From Gordonia sp. KTR9 (GTDB lineage: Bacteria > Actinomycetota > Actinomycetes > Mycobacteriales > Mycobacteriaceae), in the NCBI RefSeq assembly GCF_000143885.2, contig NC_018583.1:62001-126000 (forward strand): a stretch of 64,000 nucleotides of DNA. Direction: 5' to 3'. Both the position numbers and the translations under genes were made by a program. This document shows, piece after piece, positions 53,501 through 61,820 of this stretch. Within the stretch, counting starts at the first letter, position 1; the number at the start of each line of letters is the position of its first letter. The notes under the pieces were generated by a model that saw nothing but the letters and a program-made list of their open reading frames with translations, made no database searches and had not been told where the DNA came from.

Positions 53501-53547
53501 GCTGGTGGCCGAGTACCCGAACCGACACGCATCCAGCGTCCCGCTAG
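50506..53547 (+). CDS. MmpL-family RND transporter, paralogue 2
   Basis: About 1013 residues from ATG 50506 (GTG 50497 also possible). Same plan as paralogue 1: the first helix ends in LFPQLETVVRQQ, then SVDPIPAGVPSF, the helix motif LLGAGVDYSVFFISRYHERL, a large second periplasmic domain rich in Gln/Leu heptads, and VAVGADYNMLLISRLREE in the second helix bundle. It probably exports a lipid or amphiphile in a proton-coupled manner. The adjacent TetR probably represses it. Sequence shared with the remnant at 29540 shows repeated duplication of this cassette. Confidence 0.9.
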   Translation: MVVQRPSGGRLAARRLAERSEYSTTLGRLARFTLAHRFLVIGAWVAVGIVLAILFPQLETVVRQQSVDPIPAGVPSFQALDQMGGAFGEKGAKTTVFVTMENPNGFTDVARERYDMLVLQLRENFDDVQSVRDLLSDPTTAGQALSEDGQAWYLPVGVTGTLGGPTATHAVETVRQTAQRVFDGTGTTVHVTGPTATFSDQIVSAESDLVVITLATVALIAIILLIVYRSLFTALVPLLVIGVSLGVGRGILSALGELGMPVSQFTVAFMTVILLGAGVDYSVFFISRYHERLRQDATTEVALVDATATIGRVILASAATVALAFLAMVFGQLSVFSTLGPACAIAILIGFLATVTLLPPVLLWAARFGWGAPRRDLTRKYWNRVAVLVVRRPVPLLALTLVGLIVLSVFATGIQITFDDREGQPATTDSNEGYALLDRHFPQDVTITEFLVVDAPIDLRTASGLADLEQMASRVSQIPGVTRVIGVTRPTGDKLEQAELSWQNGQIGNRLAGAVDDGQNRRGDLEQLRTGAFQLADGLTQLDTQVRTNLAPLAGILDQASTAGQQIQQYQPLLRQLAASAPALDRASQNAPQLAALTRQTSAALATVTSILPILDNAPWCTQVPQCAALRAQTRNLDALLSNGTLDQIATLSTQLAQLDTPISTVTDQLTSTVNSLGSTLGSISSQDLPGKLTQLQTGISQLAAGSRQLAAGVSALIDSNLQQLAGMAALATQLQTSARETAGTNSATGFYLPPQANADRRFVDVARQFVSPDGHTVRYAIQTSFDPYSTEAMQLADTITDVALAARPNTTLQDSNIATAGFPAINADLQRLLTEDFRLLALATLTIVGLILILLLRALIAPLYLLGTVILNYTAALGIGVLIFQHILKTDIAWPVPLLAFIVLVAVGADYNMLLISRLREESQNNIRIGVLRTVTNTGSVITSAGLIFAASMFGLMAGSISIMTQVGLIIGIGLLLDTFIVRTIVVPTIATLVGRASWWPSTRTDTHPASR

Positions 53548-53722
53548 TACGCACGCACGTGCCGAGATCTGACCGGCCCCGCCAGTCATCCAGCCATCGC
53601 GCCCACCTCATCGACTGACACCCGCTCGACGGTCGGCCGCGGCACCACACCCGACCCACGTGCGAGCGCCCCTCGCGTCGTTGACGCTGGTAGAACTCGC
53701 AGGAGGGCCCGTCGCGGCGTTG

Positions 53723-54290
53723 GGGACTGTCGCTGATTCGGTGTAAGTGGTTTTGATCGCCCCCGGCGTGGGGCAGGAGGAATCACGACGATGACCGACA
53801 CAATCGGGGGCGTGGATGCCCCGGTGGCAGGGCCGGTTCAGACCGGTCAGGAACACGATGTCACCACCGCGGATGCGGTGCGTGAGCTCTCGAAGGCCGA
53901 GCAGGCTTTGGTGAGCGATCTGGTACGTAGCTCACGCGCTCAGGGAGTGGCTCTGACCGGTCCTGACGGGCTGCTCAAAGCGCTGACCAAGAGCGTGCTC
54001 GAAGCCGCGCTCGATGAAGAGATGACCGAACATCTTGGCTATGACAAACATGACGTGGCCGGCCGCAACACCGGCAATTCACGCAACGGCACGCGCACGA
54101 AACGGGTCCTGACCGACGCGTGCGGGCAGGTGCCCATCGAGGTGCCCCGCGACCGCAACGCCACCTTCGACCCGGTAATTGTCGGTAAGAGCAAACGTCG
54201 CGTCACCGATGTGGATCGGGTAGTGCTGTCGCTGTATGCCAAAGGCCTCACAACCGGCGAGATCTCAGCGCATTTCGCCGATGTCTACGG
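53723..54290 (+). mobile_element. IS256-family element, N-terminal half of a split copy
   Basis: The left end GGGACTGTCGCTGATTCGGT begins at about 53723, and the transposase starts at ATG 53791 (LLKALTKSVLEAALDEEMTE, HLGYDKHDVAG). The gene is interrupted after GAT GTC TACGG by an IS21 element, resumes for 26 bases at 56494-56519 and is then cut by IS3 copy 3. The rest of the transposase gene is at 37118-37993 in opposite orientation. Confidence 0.88.
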
Positions 54291-54353
54291 TGTCAACGGC
54301 GGCTGAAAACTGACCCCTTATCGACGGTTGAATTTTGACCCCCTTTGGTGTGG

Positions 54354-55118
54354 TTACTGGTCGGTGTTGACGAGTTCTCGTCGGGCTTTGGTGCGGTAGG
54401 AGTCGCCGTCGATAGCGATGACCTCGGCGTGATGGACGAGGCGGTCGATGAGTGCGGCGGCGACGACGTCGTCGGCGAAGACTTCGCCCCAACGGCCGAA
54501 TGGCATGTTCGAGGTGATCAGAATCGAGCCTTGTTCGTAGCGACTGGCAATGAGTTGGAAGAACAGGTTGGCGGTGTCGGAGTCGAATGGGAGGTAGCCG
54601 ATCTCGTCGATGATGATCAGTCGGTAGCGGCGGAGCCGTTTGAGTTCGGCGGCCAGGCGGCCGGTGGTGTGTGCCTCGGTCAGGCGGGTGGCCCATCCGG
54701 TGGCGGTGTCGAAGAGCACGGGGTAGGCGTTGTGTGCGGCTTTGATCCCGAGCGCGATCGCGAGGTGGGTTTTTCCCACCCCGGGTGGTCCGAGAAGGAT
54801 CACGTTGTCGCTCTTGGCGATCCAGGTGCTGGTGGCCAGGTGGGCGATCACATCACGACGCAGTCCTGGAAGGTGGTCGAAGTTGAAGTCCTCGAGTGTT
54901 TTGACCGCAGGGAAGCGCGCGCCGCTGATCCGCAGCATGGTGCCGTTGGCTTCGCGTTCGCTGACCTGGCGGTCAAGAATCGCTGCGAGGTACTGCTCGT
55001 GGGTCCAGTTGTCGGTGCGGGCCCGCTCGGCCAATTCCGCCCAGCATCGGCGGATCGCTGGCATCTTCAACGCCCGCGCCGCGAACTCGATCTGTTTACC
55101 TGTTTGATTGTCGGACAC
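54354..55118 (-). CDS. istB: IS21-family helper ATPase IstB
   Basis: A 254-residue AAA+ DnaC-like ATPase. Walker A is LLGPPGVGKTHLAIALG, Walker B is YRLIIIDEIGYLPFDSD, and sensor 1 is ILITSNMPFGRWGEVFADD. It binds target DNA and activates IstA. It begins six bases after the istA stop, as usual for the family. Length and motifs are intact. Confidence 0.93.
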   Translation of the reverse strand: MSDNQTGKQIEFAARALKMPAIRRCWAELAERARTDNWTHEQYLAAILDRQVSEREANGTMLRISGARFPAVKTLEDFNFDHLPGLRRDVIAHLATSTWIAKSDNVILLGPPGVGKTHLAIALGIKAAHNAYPVLFDTATGWATRLTEAHTTGRLAAELKRLRRYRLIIIDEIGYLPFDSDTANLFFQLIASRYEQGSILITSNMPFGRWGEVFADDVVAAALIDRLVHHAEVIAIDGDSYRTKARRELVNTDQ

Positions 55119-55124
55119 AGTCTT

Positions 55125-56414
55125 TCACCTTTCAATGCTGGTGGATGTGGTGGGCGGGTGAGCTTGGGGCGGGGTGGCAAAGTTCACCCCGAACAGCTCG
55201 TCGTAGTCCGGTAACGCCCGGATCGGCACCTCGTGGCCATCAGGGTGGGCGCGGATGCGGGCGGCGTTTCGGGCCCGGTTGGCGAGGTCTTGGCGGCGGT
55301 AATCGCGGCGCAGTTCTTTGGCTGCTCGCACGTGCTGAGGGTCGGCGATGGTGACGTGGTTGGCCCAGCTGCGCGCGTGGTCGGCGACGGTGACCTCGCC
55401 GCAGAGGATGCGCACCTGCTGCAGGTCGGCAGTGATGTCGACGAACCGACCGATCACCGACGGGTGCACCGAATAGTCATTGCCGGCTACACGTACGTAG
55501 TAGTCGCGACCGAGTCGCACCCGGCTACTCAAGCCGATATGCGGTGCGGTCGGAGGTAGGCCGGTCATCTGCTCGAGGTCCTCGGCGAACACGTCACACG
55601 GGCGTCGATCACCGATCGCGCGCACCACTCGGGTGTTGGCATGATCGGCCAGCCACCGATCGAACTGGGCGGTGAAATCGGCCGGTGAGCTGAACTGGCG
55701 GCCCGGCAGGAACGAGCTCTCGAAGAACCGGTTGTTGCGTTCGACCATGCCCTTGTACTCGGGGTCTCGCGGTGGCGCCAGCTCCAGCCGCGTACCCAAC
55801 GTGCCCACGAAGCCGGCCGCCAACGCGGTGGGTGTGCCCTTGGGGCCGATCGCGGCTTCGCGGTCCCACACCAGTTTGCGGGTCACCCCGCCCAGTTGCG
55901 ACAGCAGCAGCCACATTCCCGTCAGGATGTCTCCGCCCTGGCGAGACGGGATCATCACCGCCGACCGGTACCGGGAGAACGCCAACGTCATCACCAACAC
56001 CGGTAGCATGGCGAACTGATTGTGGCTCAGAGGGATTCGGTAGTCCGGAAACCACAAATCCCACTGTGAACAGCCGCCGGGCTGATAGATCACCCGATCG
56101 GCTGGATCTACCCCACGAAACTCTGGACGAATAGCCCGGACCCGGTCTTTGAGGACCGTCAACGACCTCGTCCACCCAACCCGCTCGGCGATCACCGTCG
56201 CCGGCATCGTCGGATACTCCCGCAGCAACGCCCGGATCTGCGGTTCGAACGCGTCGACCGCCGAGCCCGTCGCCGGCCGCGAGTACTTCGGCGCGGTATC
56301 CGAAGCCAACGCCGCACGAACGGTGTTGCGGGCCACCCCCAACCGGCGCGCGATCTCCCTGATCGGCACACCCTCACTGCGATGCAAACGGCGGATCTCT
56401 GCCCATTGCTCCAC
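55125..56414 (-). CDS. istA: IS21-family transposase IstA
   Basis: About 429 residues. I use GTG 56414, nine bases after AGGAGG. GTG 56423 would give the common family start ISVEQW. An N-terminal HTH (REIARRLGVARNTVRAAL) precedes an rve/DDE domain with LWFPDYRIPL, LVWDREAAIG and DPEYKGMVERNNRFFESSF (the Glu region). A C-terminal beta-barrel region follows (VRVAGNDYSVHPSVIGRFVD). The frame is intact. It works with IstB. Confidence 0.92.
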   Translation of the reverse strand: MEQWAEIRRLHRSEGVPIREIARRLGVARNTVRAALASDTAPKYSRPATGSAVDAFEPQIRALLREYPTMPATVIAERVGWTRSLTVLKDRVRAIRPEFRGVDPADRVIYQPGGCSQWDLWFPDYRIPLSHNQFAMLPVLVMTLAFSRYRSAVMIPSRQGGDILTGMWLLLSQLGGVTRKLVWDREAAIGPKGTPTALAAGFVGTLGTRLELAPPRDPEYKGMVERNNRFFESSFLPGRQFSSPADFTAQFDRWLADHANTRVVRAIGDRRPCDVFAEDLEQMTGLPPTAPHIGLSSRVRLGRDYYVRVAGNDYSVHPSVIGRFVDITADLQQVRILCGEVTVADHARSWANHVTIADPQHVRAAKELRRDYRRQDLANRARNAARIRAHPDGHEVPIRALPDYDELFGVNFATPPQAHPPTTSTSIER

Positions 56415-56519
56415 TGAAATCACCCTCCTAACAAGACGGGGGGGGTCAAAATTCACCCGTCGTCAGGGGGTCAGTTTTCAGGCGTCGTCAACATACGGTG
56501 CGTCGGTATCGAAAGACAC

Positions 56520-57512
56520 TGAACCGCCCCGGGTCTGTCGGAGGCTCTCGAACCTGTGAAGGATGGAGAGCATGGCAGCACCACGCAAGTACAGTGAGGA
56601 ACTCAAGGACCGGGCCACCCGGATGGCATGTGAAGCGCGACGAGATCCCGATTCGTCGAGAGGTGCGATCAAGCGGATCGCCGATCAGCTCGGAGTCCAT
56701 CCCGAGGCGTTGCGCAATTGGGTTCGTCAGGCCGAGATCGACGGCGGGGTCCGCCCGGGCACCACGAGTGAGGACGCTGACCGCATCGCGGCGTTGGAGC
56801 GGGAGAACCGTGAACTGCGGCGAGCGAACACGATCTTGAAGCAGGCTTCGGCTTTCTTTGCGGCGGAGATCGACCGCCCACAGCGCTGATCGTGGAGTTC
56901 GTCGCGGCTCACCGCGATGAACACGGAGTCGATCCGATCTGTGCGGCATTGCGCGATACGTCCGCCCAGATCGCTCCGTCCACGGTACGAGCCCACCTGA
57001 GCCCCCAGAAGACCGAGGCGCCTCGTGTGGTGCGTGACCGGGAGCTCCTTACCCAGGTCCGCGCGGTGCATGCCGACAACCTCGGCGTCTACGGTGCCCG
57101 CAAGGTGCATGCCCAATTGCGCAGACAGGGCCATAGTGCTGCCCGCTGCACCGTCGAGCGATTGATGAAAGCCGACGGGCTGCAAGGGATAGCGAGACTC
57201 AAGACACGCAAGACCACGCGCAGCGAGGGAGCTGAAACACCCCGGCCGGCTGACCGGGTCAACCGTCAGTTCACCGCGGCGGCACCGAACGCGTTGTGGG
57301 TGGCGGACCTGACCTACATCCGCACCCACTCGGGCTGGGTGTACGCGGCGTTCGTCCTGGACGTGTTCTCGCGGATGGTCGTCGGCTGGCAGGTCTCGAC
57401 CACCATGCACACCGACCTCGCCCTCGACGCCCTGAACATGGGATTGTGGGCACGGTCGCGTGCCGGCCACGACGTGGCCGGGCTGATCCACCACTCCGAC
57501 CGCGGAGTGCAA
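56520..57512 (+). mobile_element. IS3-family element, copy 3, left part
   Basis: The left end TGAACCGCCCCGGGTCTGTC starts at 56520, directly after the IS256 bases GAAAGACAC. It matches copy 1 through orfA and orfB up to HHSDRGVQ, where an IS30 element is inserted. The right part of this element type is absent: beyond the IS30 a different IS3-type orfB tail follows. Confidence 0.88.
56572..56889 (+). CDS. IS3-family transposase OrfA, copy 3
   Basis: The same 105-residue OrfA as copies 1 and 2 (AAPRKYSEELKDRATRM at the start, RELRRANTILKQASAFFAAE near the end). It is intact and followed two bases after its stop by the orfB start. No translational difference from the other copies was seen. Confidence 0.86.
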   Translation: MAAPRKYSEELKDRATRMACEARRDPDSSRGAIKRIADQLGVHPEALRNWVRQAEIDGGVRPGTTSEDADRIAALERENRELRRANTILKQASAFFAAEIDRPQR

Positions 57513-59008
57513 GGCGGATTCAACTGGTCGTCGCAACACCATGATCATGGAGGTGTTTGCGGTGGCTACGGCGGACTGGAGTCGGAGGACCAGCGATGTG
57601 GCGGTAGGTGTTCGTCGGCAGTGGCGTGCTGATCGTGCACTTCGGCCGGCGATGCGATCGCCGGGGCGGCCGGAGCCGTCGCGGCAGGTGCAACGTGAGT
57701 TTTGGCGGGTGGTCGCGACGGGGGTGAGCACGGCACAGGCATCGATCGCTGTCGGTGTGTCGGTGCCGGTGGGTACACGCTGGTTCCGCCACGCTGGCGG
57801 CATGAGGCCGCTGAGTCTGGATGAGCCTTCGGGCCGCTATCTATCCTTCGCCGAACGGGAAGAGATCGCGCTGCTACGCGCCCAGGATCGTGGGGTGCGT
57901 GAGATCGCACGGTGGATCGGGCGGAGTCCGGCCACGATCTCGCGTGAGCTACGGCGCAACGCCGCAACCAGGAGCGGGAAGCTCGAGTATCGGGCGTTGG
58001 TGGCGCAGTGGAAAGCCCAGCAGGCCGCCAAGCGCCCGAAAACAGCGAAGCTCGTGGCCCACGTCGAGTTGCGGGAGTACGTACAGGACCGCCTGGCCGG
58101 CGTTGTCCGCCGTCCCGATGGCACGATCGCTGCGGGCCCCACGCCACCGCCATGGAAGGGGCTTAACAAACCGCACCGGGCCAACCGGCGGTGGTCGCTG
58201 GCGTGGAGTCCAGAGCAGATCTCCCAGCGTTTGAAGGTCGACTTCCCCGATGATGAATCCATGCGTATCAGTCACGAGGCGATCTACCAGTCCCTGTTCA
58301 TCGAGGGCCGCGGCGCGCTCAAACGTGAGCTGGTCGCGTGCCTGCGCACCGGACGTGCACTGAGGGAGCCGCGGGCCCGCTCGCGCAACAAGCCGCAGGG
58401 TCACGTCACCTCCGATGTCGTGTTCAGTCAGCGCCCTGCCGAGGCCGAGGACCGTGCCGTCCCCGGGCACTGGGAGGGTGATCTGATTATCGGAACTGGG
58501 AGATCGGCGATCGGCACGATCGTTGAACGTCGTAGTCGTGCAACACTTCTGGTGCATCTGCCACGCCAGCAGGGCTGGGGTGAGCAGCCGCCTGTGAAGA
58601 ACGGGCCCGCACTCGGTGGCTACGGTGCCATCGCGATGAATGCAGGACTGACAGCGTCGATCGCCGCGCTGCCGCAGCAGTTGCGCAAAACGTTGACGTG
58701 GGATCGCGGCAAGGAACTGTCCGCTCACGCCCAGTTCGCGATGGACACCGGAACGCAGGTGTTCTTCGCCGATCCGCACTCACCGTGGCAGCGACCATCC
58801 AACGAGAACACCAATGGTGTTCTGCGCCAATATTTTCCTAAGGGAACTGATCTGTCGCGGTGGTCAGCTGAGGACCTCGAGGCCATCGCCTACACCCTCA
58901 ACAACCGTCCTAGAAAAGTCCTTGGATGGAAAACTCCCGCCGAAGTCTTTGGCGAACAACTACACTCGCTACAACAACCCAGTGTTGCATCGACCGATTG
59001 AACGCGCC
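57513..59008 (+). mobile_element. IS30-family element with 3-bp target duplication
   Basis: The left end GGCGGATTCAACTGGTCGTC and the reverse complement of the right end GGCGCGTTCAATCGGTCGAT form an imperfect inverted repeat continuing into GCAACAC. CAA flanks both sides (57510-57512 and 59009-59011). Length is about 1496 bp with one transposase gene. It is complete and inserted in the IS3-type orfB. Confidence 0.88.
57541..59001 (+). CDS. IS30-family transposase
   Basis: Up to 486 residues; the first start is uncertain because several Met or GTG codons occur before the conserved part. IS30 features: the HTH_38 region YLSFAEREEIALLRAQDRGV followed by REIARWIGRSPATISREL, a second HTH-like part (AWSPEQISQRLKVDFPDDES), and the DDE core GHWEGDLIIGTG (Asp), TLTWDRGKELSAH (Asp) and PHSPWQRPSNENTNGVLRQY (Glu). 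The stop lies inside the right terminal repeat. No lesions are visible, so it is probably functional. Confidence 0.9.
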   Translation: MIMEVFAVATADWSRRTSDVAVGVRRQWRADRALRPAMRSPGRPEPSRQVQREFWRVVATGVSTAQASIAVGVSVPVGTRWFRHAGGMRPLSLDEPSGRYLSFAEREEIALLRAQDRGVREIARWIGRSPATISRELRRNAATRSGKLEYRALVAQWKAQQAAKRPKTAKLVAHVELREYVQDRLAGVVRRPDGTIAAGPTPPPWKGLNKPHRANRRWSLAWSPEQISQRLKVDFPDDESMRISHEAIYQSLFIEGRGALKRELVACLRTGRALREPRARSRNKPQGHVTSDVVFSQRPAEAEDRAVPGHWEGDLIIGTGRSAIGTIVERRSRATLLVHLPRQQGWGEQPPVKNGPALGGYGAIAMNAGLTASIAALPQQLRKTLTWDRGKELSAHAQFAMDTGTQVFFADPHSPWQRPSNENTNGVLRQYFPKGTDLSRWSAEDLEAIAYTLNNRPRKVLGWKTPAEVFGEQLHSLQQPSVASTD

Positions 59009-59332
59009 CAATTCCGATCGCGAAAATTCGTACACGCCTTGAACACTCATGGACTCACGGGGTCGATGGGCAAAGTCGGAGCGTGCGGGGACAACGCAGC
59101 GATGGAGAGTTTCTTCGCACTCCTGCAACGCAACGTGCTCGACCGCCAACGCTGGGACACCCGCGAGCAGCTTCGGATCGCGATCGTCACCTGGATCGAA
59201 CGGACCTACCGCCGCCGGCGCCGGCAAGCCCGCCTCGGTCGGTTGACGCCTGTCGAGTTCGAAGCAATGATCAACACCGCCGCTGCCGCGGCATGACACC
59301 CAAACTGTCACCTATCCGTGCAGCAGTCCCCA
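59009..59332 (+). mobile_element. right-end remnant of a second IS3-type element
   Basis: This contains the orfB tail of the chimera (to 59296) followed by TGTCACCTATCCGTGCAGCA, which resembles the terminal sequence of IS3-type elements of another subgroup. No left end or orfA of this type is in the window. The outer boundary near 59332 is approximate. Confidence 0.5.
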
Positions 59333-59356
59333 TCGGCAAATGCATTGCTTCTATAG

Positions 59357-59399
59357 AAGTGTGCCCACCGAACGCTGACGACGTTCGGTGGGCACACTT
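59357..59399. terminator. strong hairpin terminator
   Basis: Perfect 18-base arms AAGTGTGCCCACCGAACG and CGTTCGGTGGGCACACTT with a 7-base loop. It lies just past the stop of the fadD-like gene (minus strand) and the IS remnant on the plus strand, so it can end the mce operon transcript and block read-through from the IS nest. Confidence 0.8.
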
Positions 59400-59415
59400 G
59401 CGCCCTATAGCGGCG

Positions 59416-61056
59416 CTAATTCGATACAACCGGCAGCTCGCCCTGCTCATGCTTCGCGCGTAACACCTTCTTATCGAACTTGCCCACGCTCGTACGCGGT
59501 ACCTGCTCCACGAACGTCCAGTTCTTCGGGATCCACCAGTGTGGGATCTCCTCCGGGCAATTTCTTAGGCACCACTCGTGAAGCGTGTCAGCCGACACCT
59601 TGCGACCCGGTACCGGAACCACCACGGCGAGAGCTGTTTCCTGCCACCGGGGGTCGGGCATCGCGACAACCGCGGCCTCGGCGACATCTGGGTGCGACAT
59701 GATCCAGTTCTCGAGCTCCACTGACGAGATCCATTCGCCCCCTGACTTGATGACGTCCTTGGACCTGTCGGTCAGCGTCAGGTACCCGTCCGGGCTGATG
59801 TGTCCCACGTCTCCGGTCCGCAACCAGCCATCCCGAAACCTCTCGGCGTCCTCGAGCCGGTAGTAGCTGCCTGTGACCCACGGACCCCGCACTTCGAGTT
59901 CGCCGACGGACTTGTCGTCACGGGGAACCGGCAGGCCGCCCTCGTCGATGAGGCGCATCTCCACCCCGCAAATTGCCCGTCCCTGTCGCTTGCGGTACGA
60001 CATTTCCTTTGTGGGGCTGATCCCGGCGGGAGGCCGACTTACCGCTGCAAGCGGGGACGTCTCAGTCATGCCCCACGCCTGGATAATCTGTACGCCGAAG
60101 CGGTCCGCAAACCCTTCGATCAACGACTGCGGGACAGGAGCTCCACCACAGGCGACAAGGTCGATTGATGACAAGTCGACACCCGGATTCGCGATACCGT
60201 ACTGAAGAAGATCGTTCCAGATTGTCGGTACTGCTCCTGCCTTCGTGGGGCGATGCTGTTGGATCAAGTCGGCGAGCGGCGCCGCTTGAAGGTATCGATC
60301 AGGCATGAGCAAGTCCGCGCCGGCCATCAGCGACGCGTAGGGCAGACCCCAGGCGCTGGCATGAAACATCGGCACGACGGGAAGTACACGATCGGCTTCT
60401 GCGATCGCCAGAGCGTTACCAGTACACGCTGCAATGGAGTGCAGAAACACCGAGCGATGACTGTAGACGACCCCCTTGGGATCGCCTGTAGTGCCGCTCG
60501 TGTAACACATACCCGCAGCCGACCGCTCGTCGGGATCGACCCAAGAGAACATTGGTGATTCTGCTGCGAGCGCGTCATGGTATCGCATCACGGTCACGCC
60601 GTGGCCGTCGAGCGGGGAGGTGTCGCCGTCGCCGGTAACGAACACAACCCGAACCGTCGCCAAGCCCGGTAAGACCGCCGCCAACAACGGCACCAGCGAC
60701 CCGTCCACAATGATGACCTTGTCTTCGGCGTGGTTCGCGATGAACTGCAGCTGAGCCGGTGACAACCGGATGTTCAGCGTATGCAGCACCGCGCCCATCG
60801 CGGGTACCGCAGCGTACGCTTCGAGGTGCTCCTGGTTGTTCCACAGCATGGTTGCCACGCGGTCGTCGCCGACCACGCCGACCCGGCGCAGAGCATTCGC
60901 CAGACGTGCGCATCGCTCTTCGAGATCGCCGTAGGTTGCGTACCGGGCAGAGTCGCTCGCGGAATAAGTAATCACCTGCCTATCAGTATGATTGGTTGCG
61001 ACGTGACGCAGTATCGATGACACTGTCATCGGCACCTCCTGCATGGTGCTTTTCAT
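59416..61056 (-). CDS. acyl-CoA synthetase (FadD-like, ANL superfamily)
   Basis: ATG 61056 follows GGAGAATTTG; 546 residues. AMP-binding motifs: the P-loop CYTSGTTGDPKGVVYSHRS, the adenine-binding QAWGMTETSPL, the hinge GDVGHISPDGYLTLTDRSKD and the C-terminal Lys region in RTSVGKFDKKVLR. It activates a fatty or alicyclic acid to its CoA ester through an adenylate. It is the last gene of the minus-strand mce operon, 29 bases after the Mce-associated gene, suggesting activation of the imported substrate. Confidence 0.9.
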   Translation of the reverse strand: MKSTMQEVPMTVSSILRHVATNHTDRQVITYSASDSARYATYGDLEERCARLANALRRVGVVGDDRVATMLWNNQEHLEAYAAVPAMGAVLHTLNIRLSPAQLQFIANHAEDKVIIVDGSLVPLLAAVLPGLATVRVVFVTGDGDTSPLDGHGVTVMRYHDALAAESPMFSWVDPDERSAAGMCYTSGTTGDPKGVVYSHRSVFLHSIAACTGNALAIAEADRVLPVVPMFHASAWGLPYASLMAGADLLMPDRYLQAAPLADLIQQHRPTKAGAVPTIWNDLLQYGIANPGVDLSSIDLVACGGAPVPQSLIEGFADRFGVQIIQAWGMTETSPLAAVSRPPAGISPTKEMSYRKRQGRAICGVEMRLIDEGGLPVPRDDKSVGELEVRGPWVTGSYYRLEDAERFRDGWLRTGDVGHISPDGYLTLTDRSKDVIKSGGEWISSVELENWIMSHPDVAEAAVVAMPDPRWQETALAVVVPVPGRKVSADTLHEWCLRNCPEEIPHWWIPKNWTFVEQVPRTSVGKFDKKVLRAKHEQGELPVVSN

Positions 61057-61085
61057 CAAATTCTCCTTTCGCGGCGGACGCTGGA

Positions 61086-61775
61086 TCATTCGGCAGGTCC
61101 GTAATCCTGGATCTGCCAGCCGTTCTCGGTCTTCAGCACGACTACTTTCAACAGTGTGGGGAGTTCGCTCGGCTGAGGGTTCTGAACATTCTGGGTCTTC
61201 TGGGTGGCGAAGACCAGCACCGTGTATTCCCCCCGGTTCTCGCTGGCGCTGCCGGTGACACTGGTCGCCAGTACGCGTCCCGACGCTTGGACCTTGGCCT
61301 GTTCCATGATTTGGGTCAGGGTGGGTTCGACATCGTCGTATCGCTTGACCAACGCATCGCTGGCATTCTCTTTCACTTCGGTAAAGAATGCGCCGGTGTT
61401 TTGGTAGCTGTAGGTGAGCGACTTTGTGGTGTAGTCCGATGCTGCCTGCGCTGCCTGCGCTCGTTGTGTGGCAGCGTTCTCCGCGGACGTCTTTGCTTCC
61501 CTCATGTCAATGTAGAGGTAAGCAAAGAGGCCGGCCAGCACCGCGAGTGCCACCACGAAAGCGCCGGCGGCCACCGCCTGGACGCGTGCTGATCTCCATC
61601 GGTGCCTGGCATCGGACGTCGGGGGGCTTGCCTCGTCCGGGGCGGGACCGTCTTGGGACGTCGCAGATTCTGTAGCACCAGTGGCGTCGCTGCGATCTGC
61701 TTTGTCGGAAGCCGCAGTCAGCTTATCCTCAGCGCTGCTGTCCTTGGATTCTGGTCCGTTGTCTTGTGCCGTCAT
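61086..61775 (-). CDS. Mce-associated membrane protein (Mas)
   Basis: ATG 61775 follows AGAAGGCAG; 229 residues. An acidic low-complexity cytoplasmic start (about 70 residues, Ser/Asp/Glu/Ala-rich) precedes one membrane helix (AVAAGAFVVALAVLAGLFAY) and an exterior domain of the type found after mceF genes (YTTKSLTYSYQNTGAFFTEV … VVVLKTENGWQIQDYGPAE). Such proteins are thought to help assemble or stabilise the Mce transporter. It sits between mceF and the fadD-like gene in the same direction. Confidence 0.82.
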   Translation of the reverse strand: MTAQDNGPESKDSSAEDKLTAASDKADRSDATGATESATSQDGPAPDEASPPTSDARHRWRSARVQAVAAGAFVVALAVLAGLFAYLYIDMREAKTSAENAATQRAQAAQAASDYTTKSLTYSYQNTGAFFTEVKENASDALVKRYDDVEPTLTQIMEQAKVQASGRVLATSVTGSASENRGEYTVLVFATQKTQNVQNPQPSELPTLLKVVVLKTENGWQIQDYGPAE

Positions 61776-61820
61776 TTGCTGCCTTCTGTGAATGCTGGTG
61801 TAGGAGGTATCCATCGGGCG

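Larger units (their letters stand above)
54291..56493 (-). mobile_element. IS21-family element, complete, with 5-bp target duplication
   Basis: The ends TGTCAACGGCGGCTGAAAAC and (reverse complement of the right end) TGTTGACGACGCCTGAAAAC continue into shared CTGACCCC. TACGG flanks both sides (54286-54290 and 56494-56498), and removing the element plus one TACGG restores the IS256 reading frame (DVYGASVSKD). It carries istA and istB on the minus strand. It looks complete and recent. Confidence 0.92.
56892..59296 (+). pseudogene. chimeric IS3-type orfB interrupted by IS30
   Basis: The 5' part (56892-57512) equals OrfB of copy 1 up to the second catalytic Asp motif HHSDRGVQ. The 3' part (59012-59296) belongs to a different IS3-family transposase: FRSRKFVHALNTHGLTGSMG, the Glu motif DNAAMESFFALLQRNVL and RRRRRQARLGRLTPVEFEAM. 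Deleting the IS30 and one CAA joins them in frame to about 302 codons, a full-length OrfB with all three catalytic acids. So two different IS3 genes recombined at the conserved HSDRG motif, and IS30 now disrupts the product. Confidence 0.8.
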
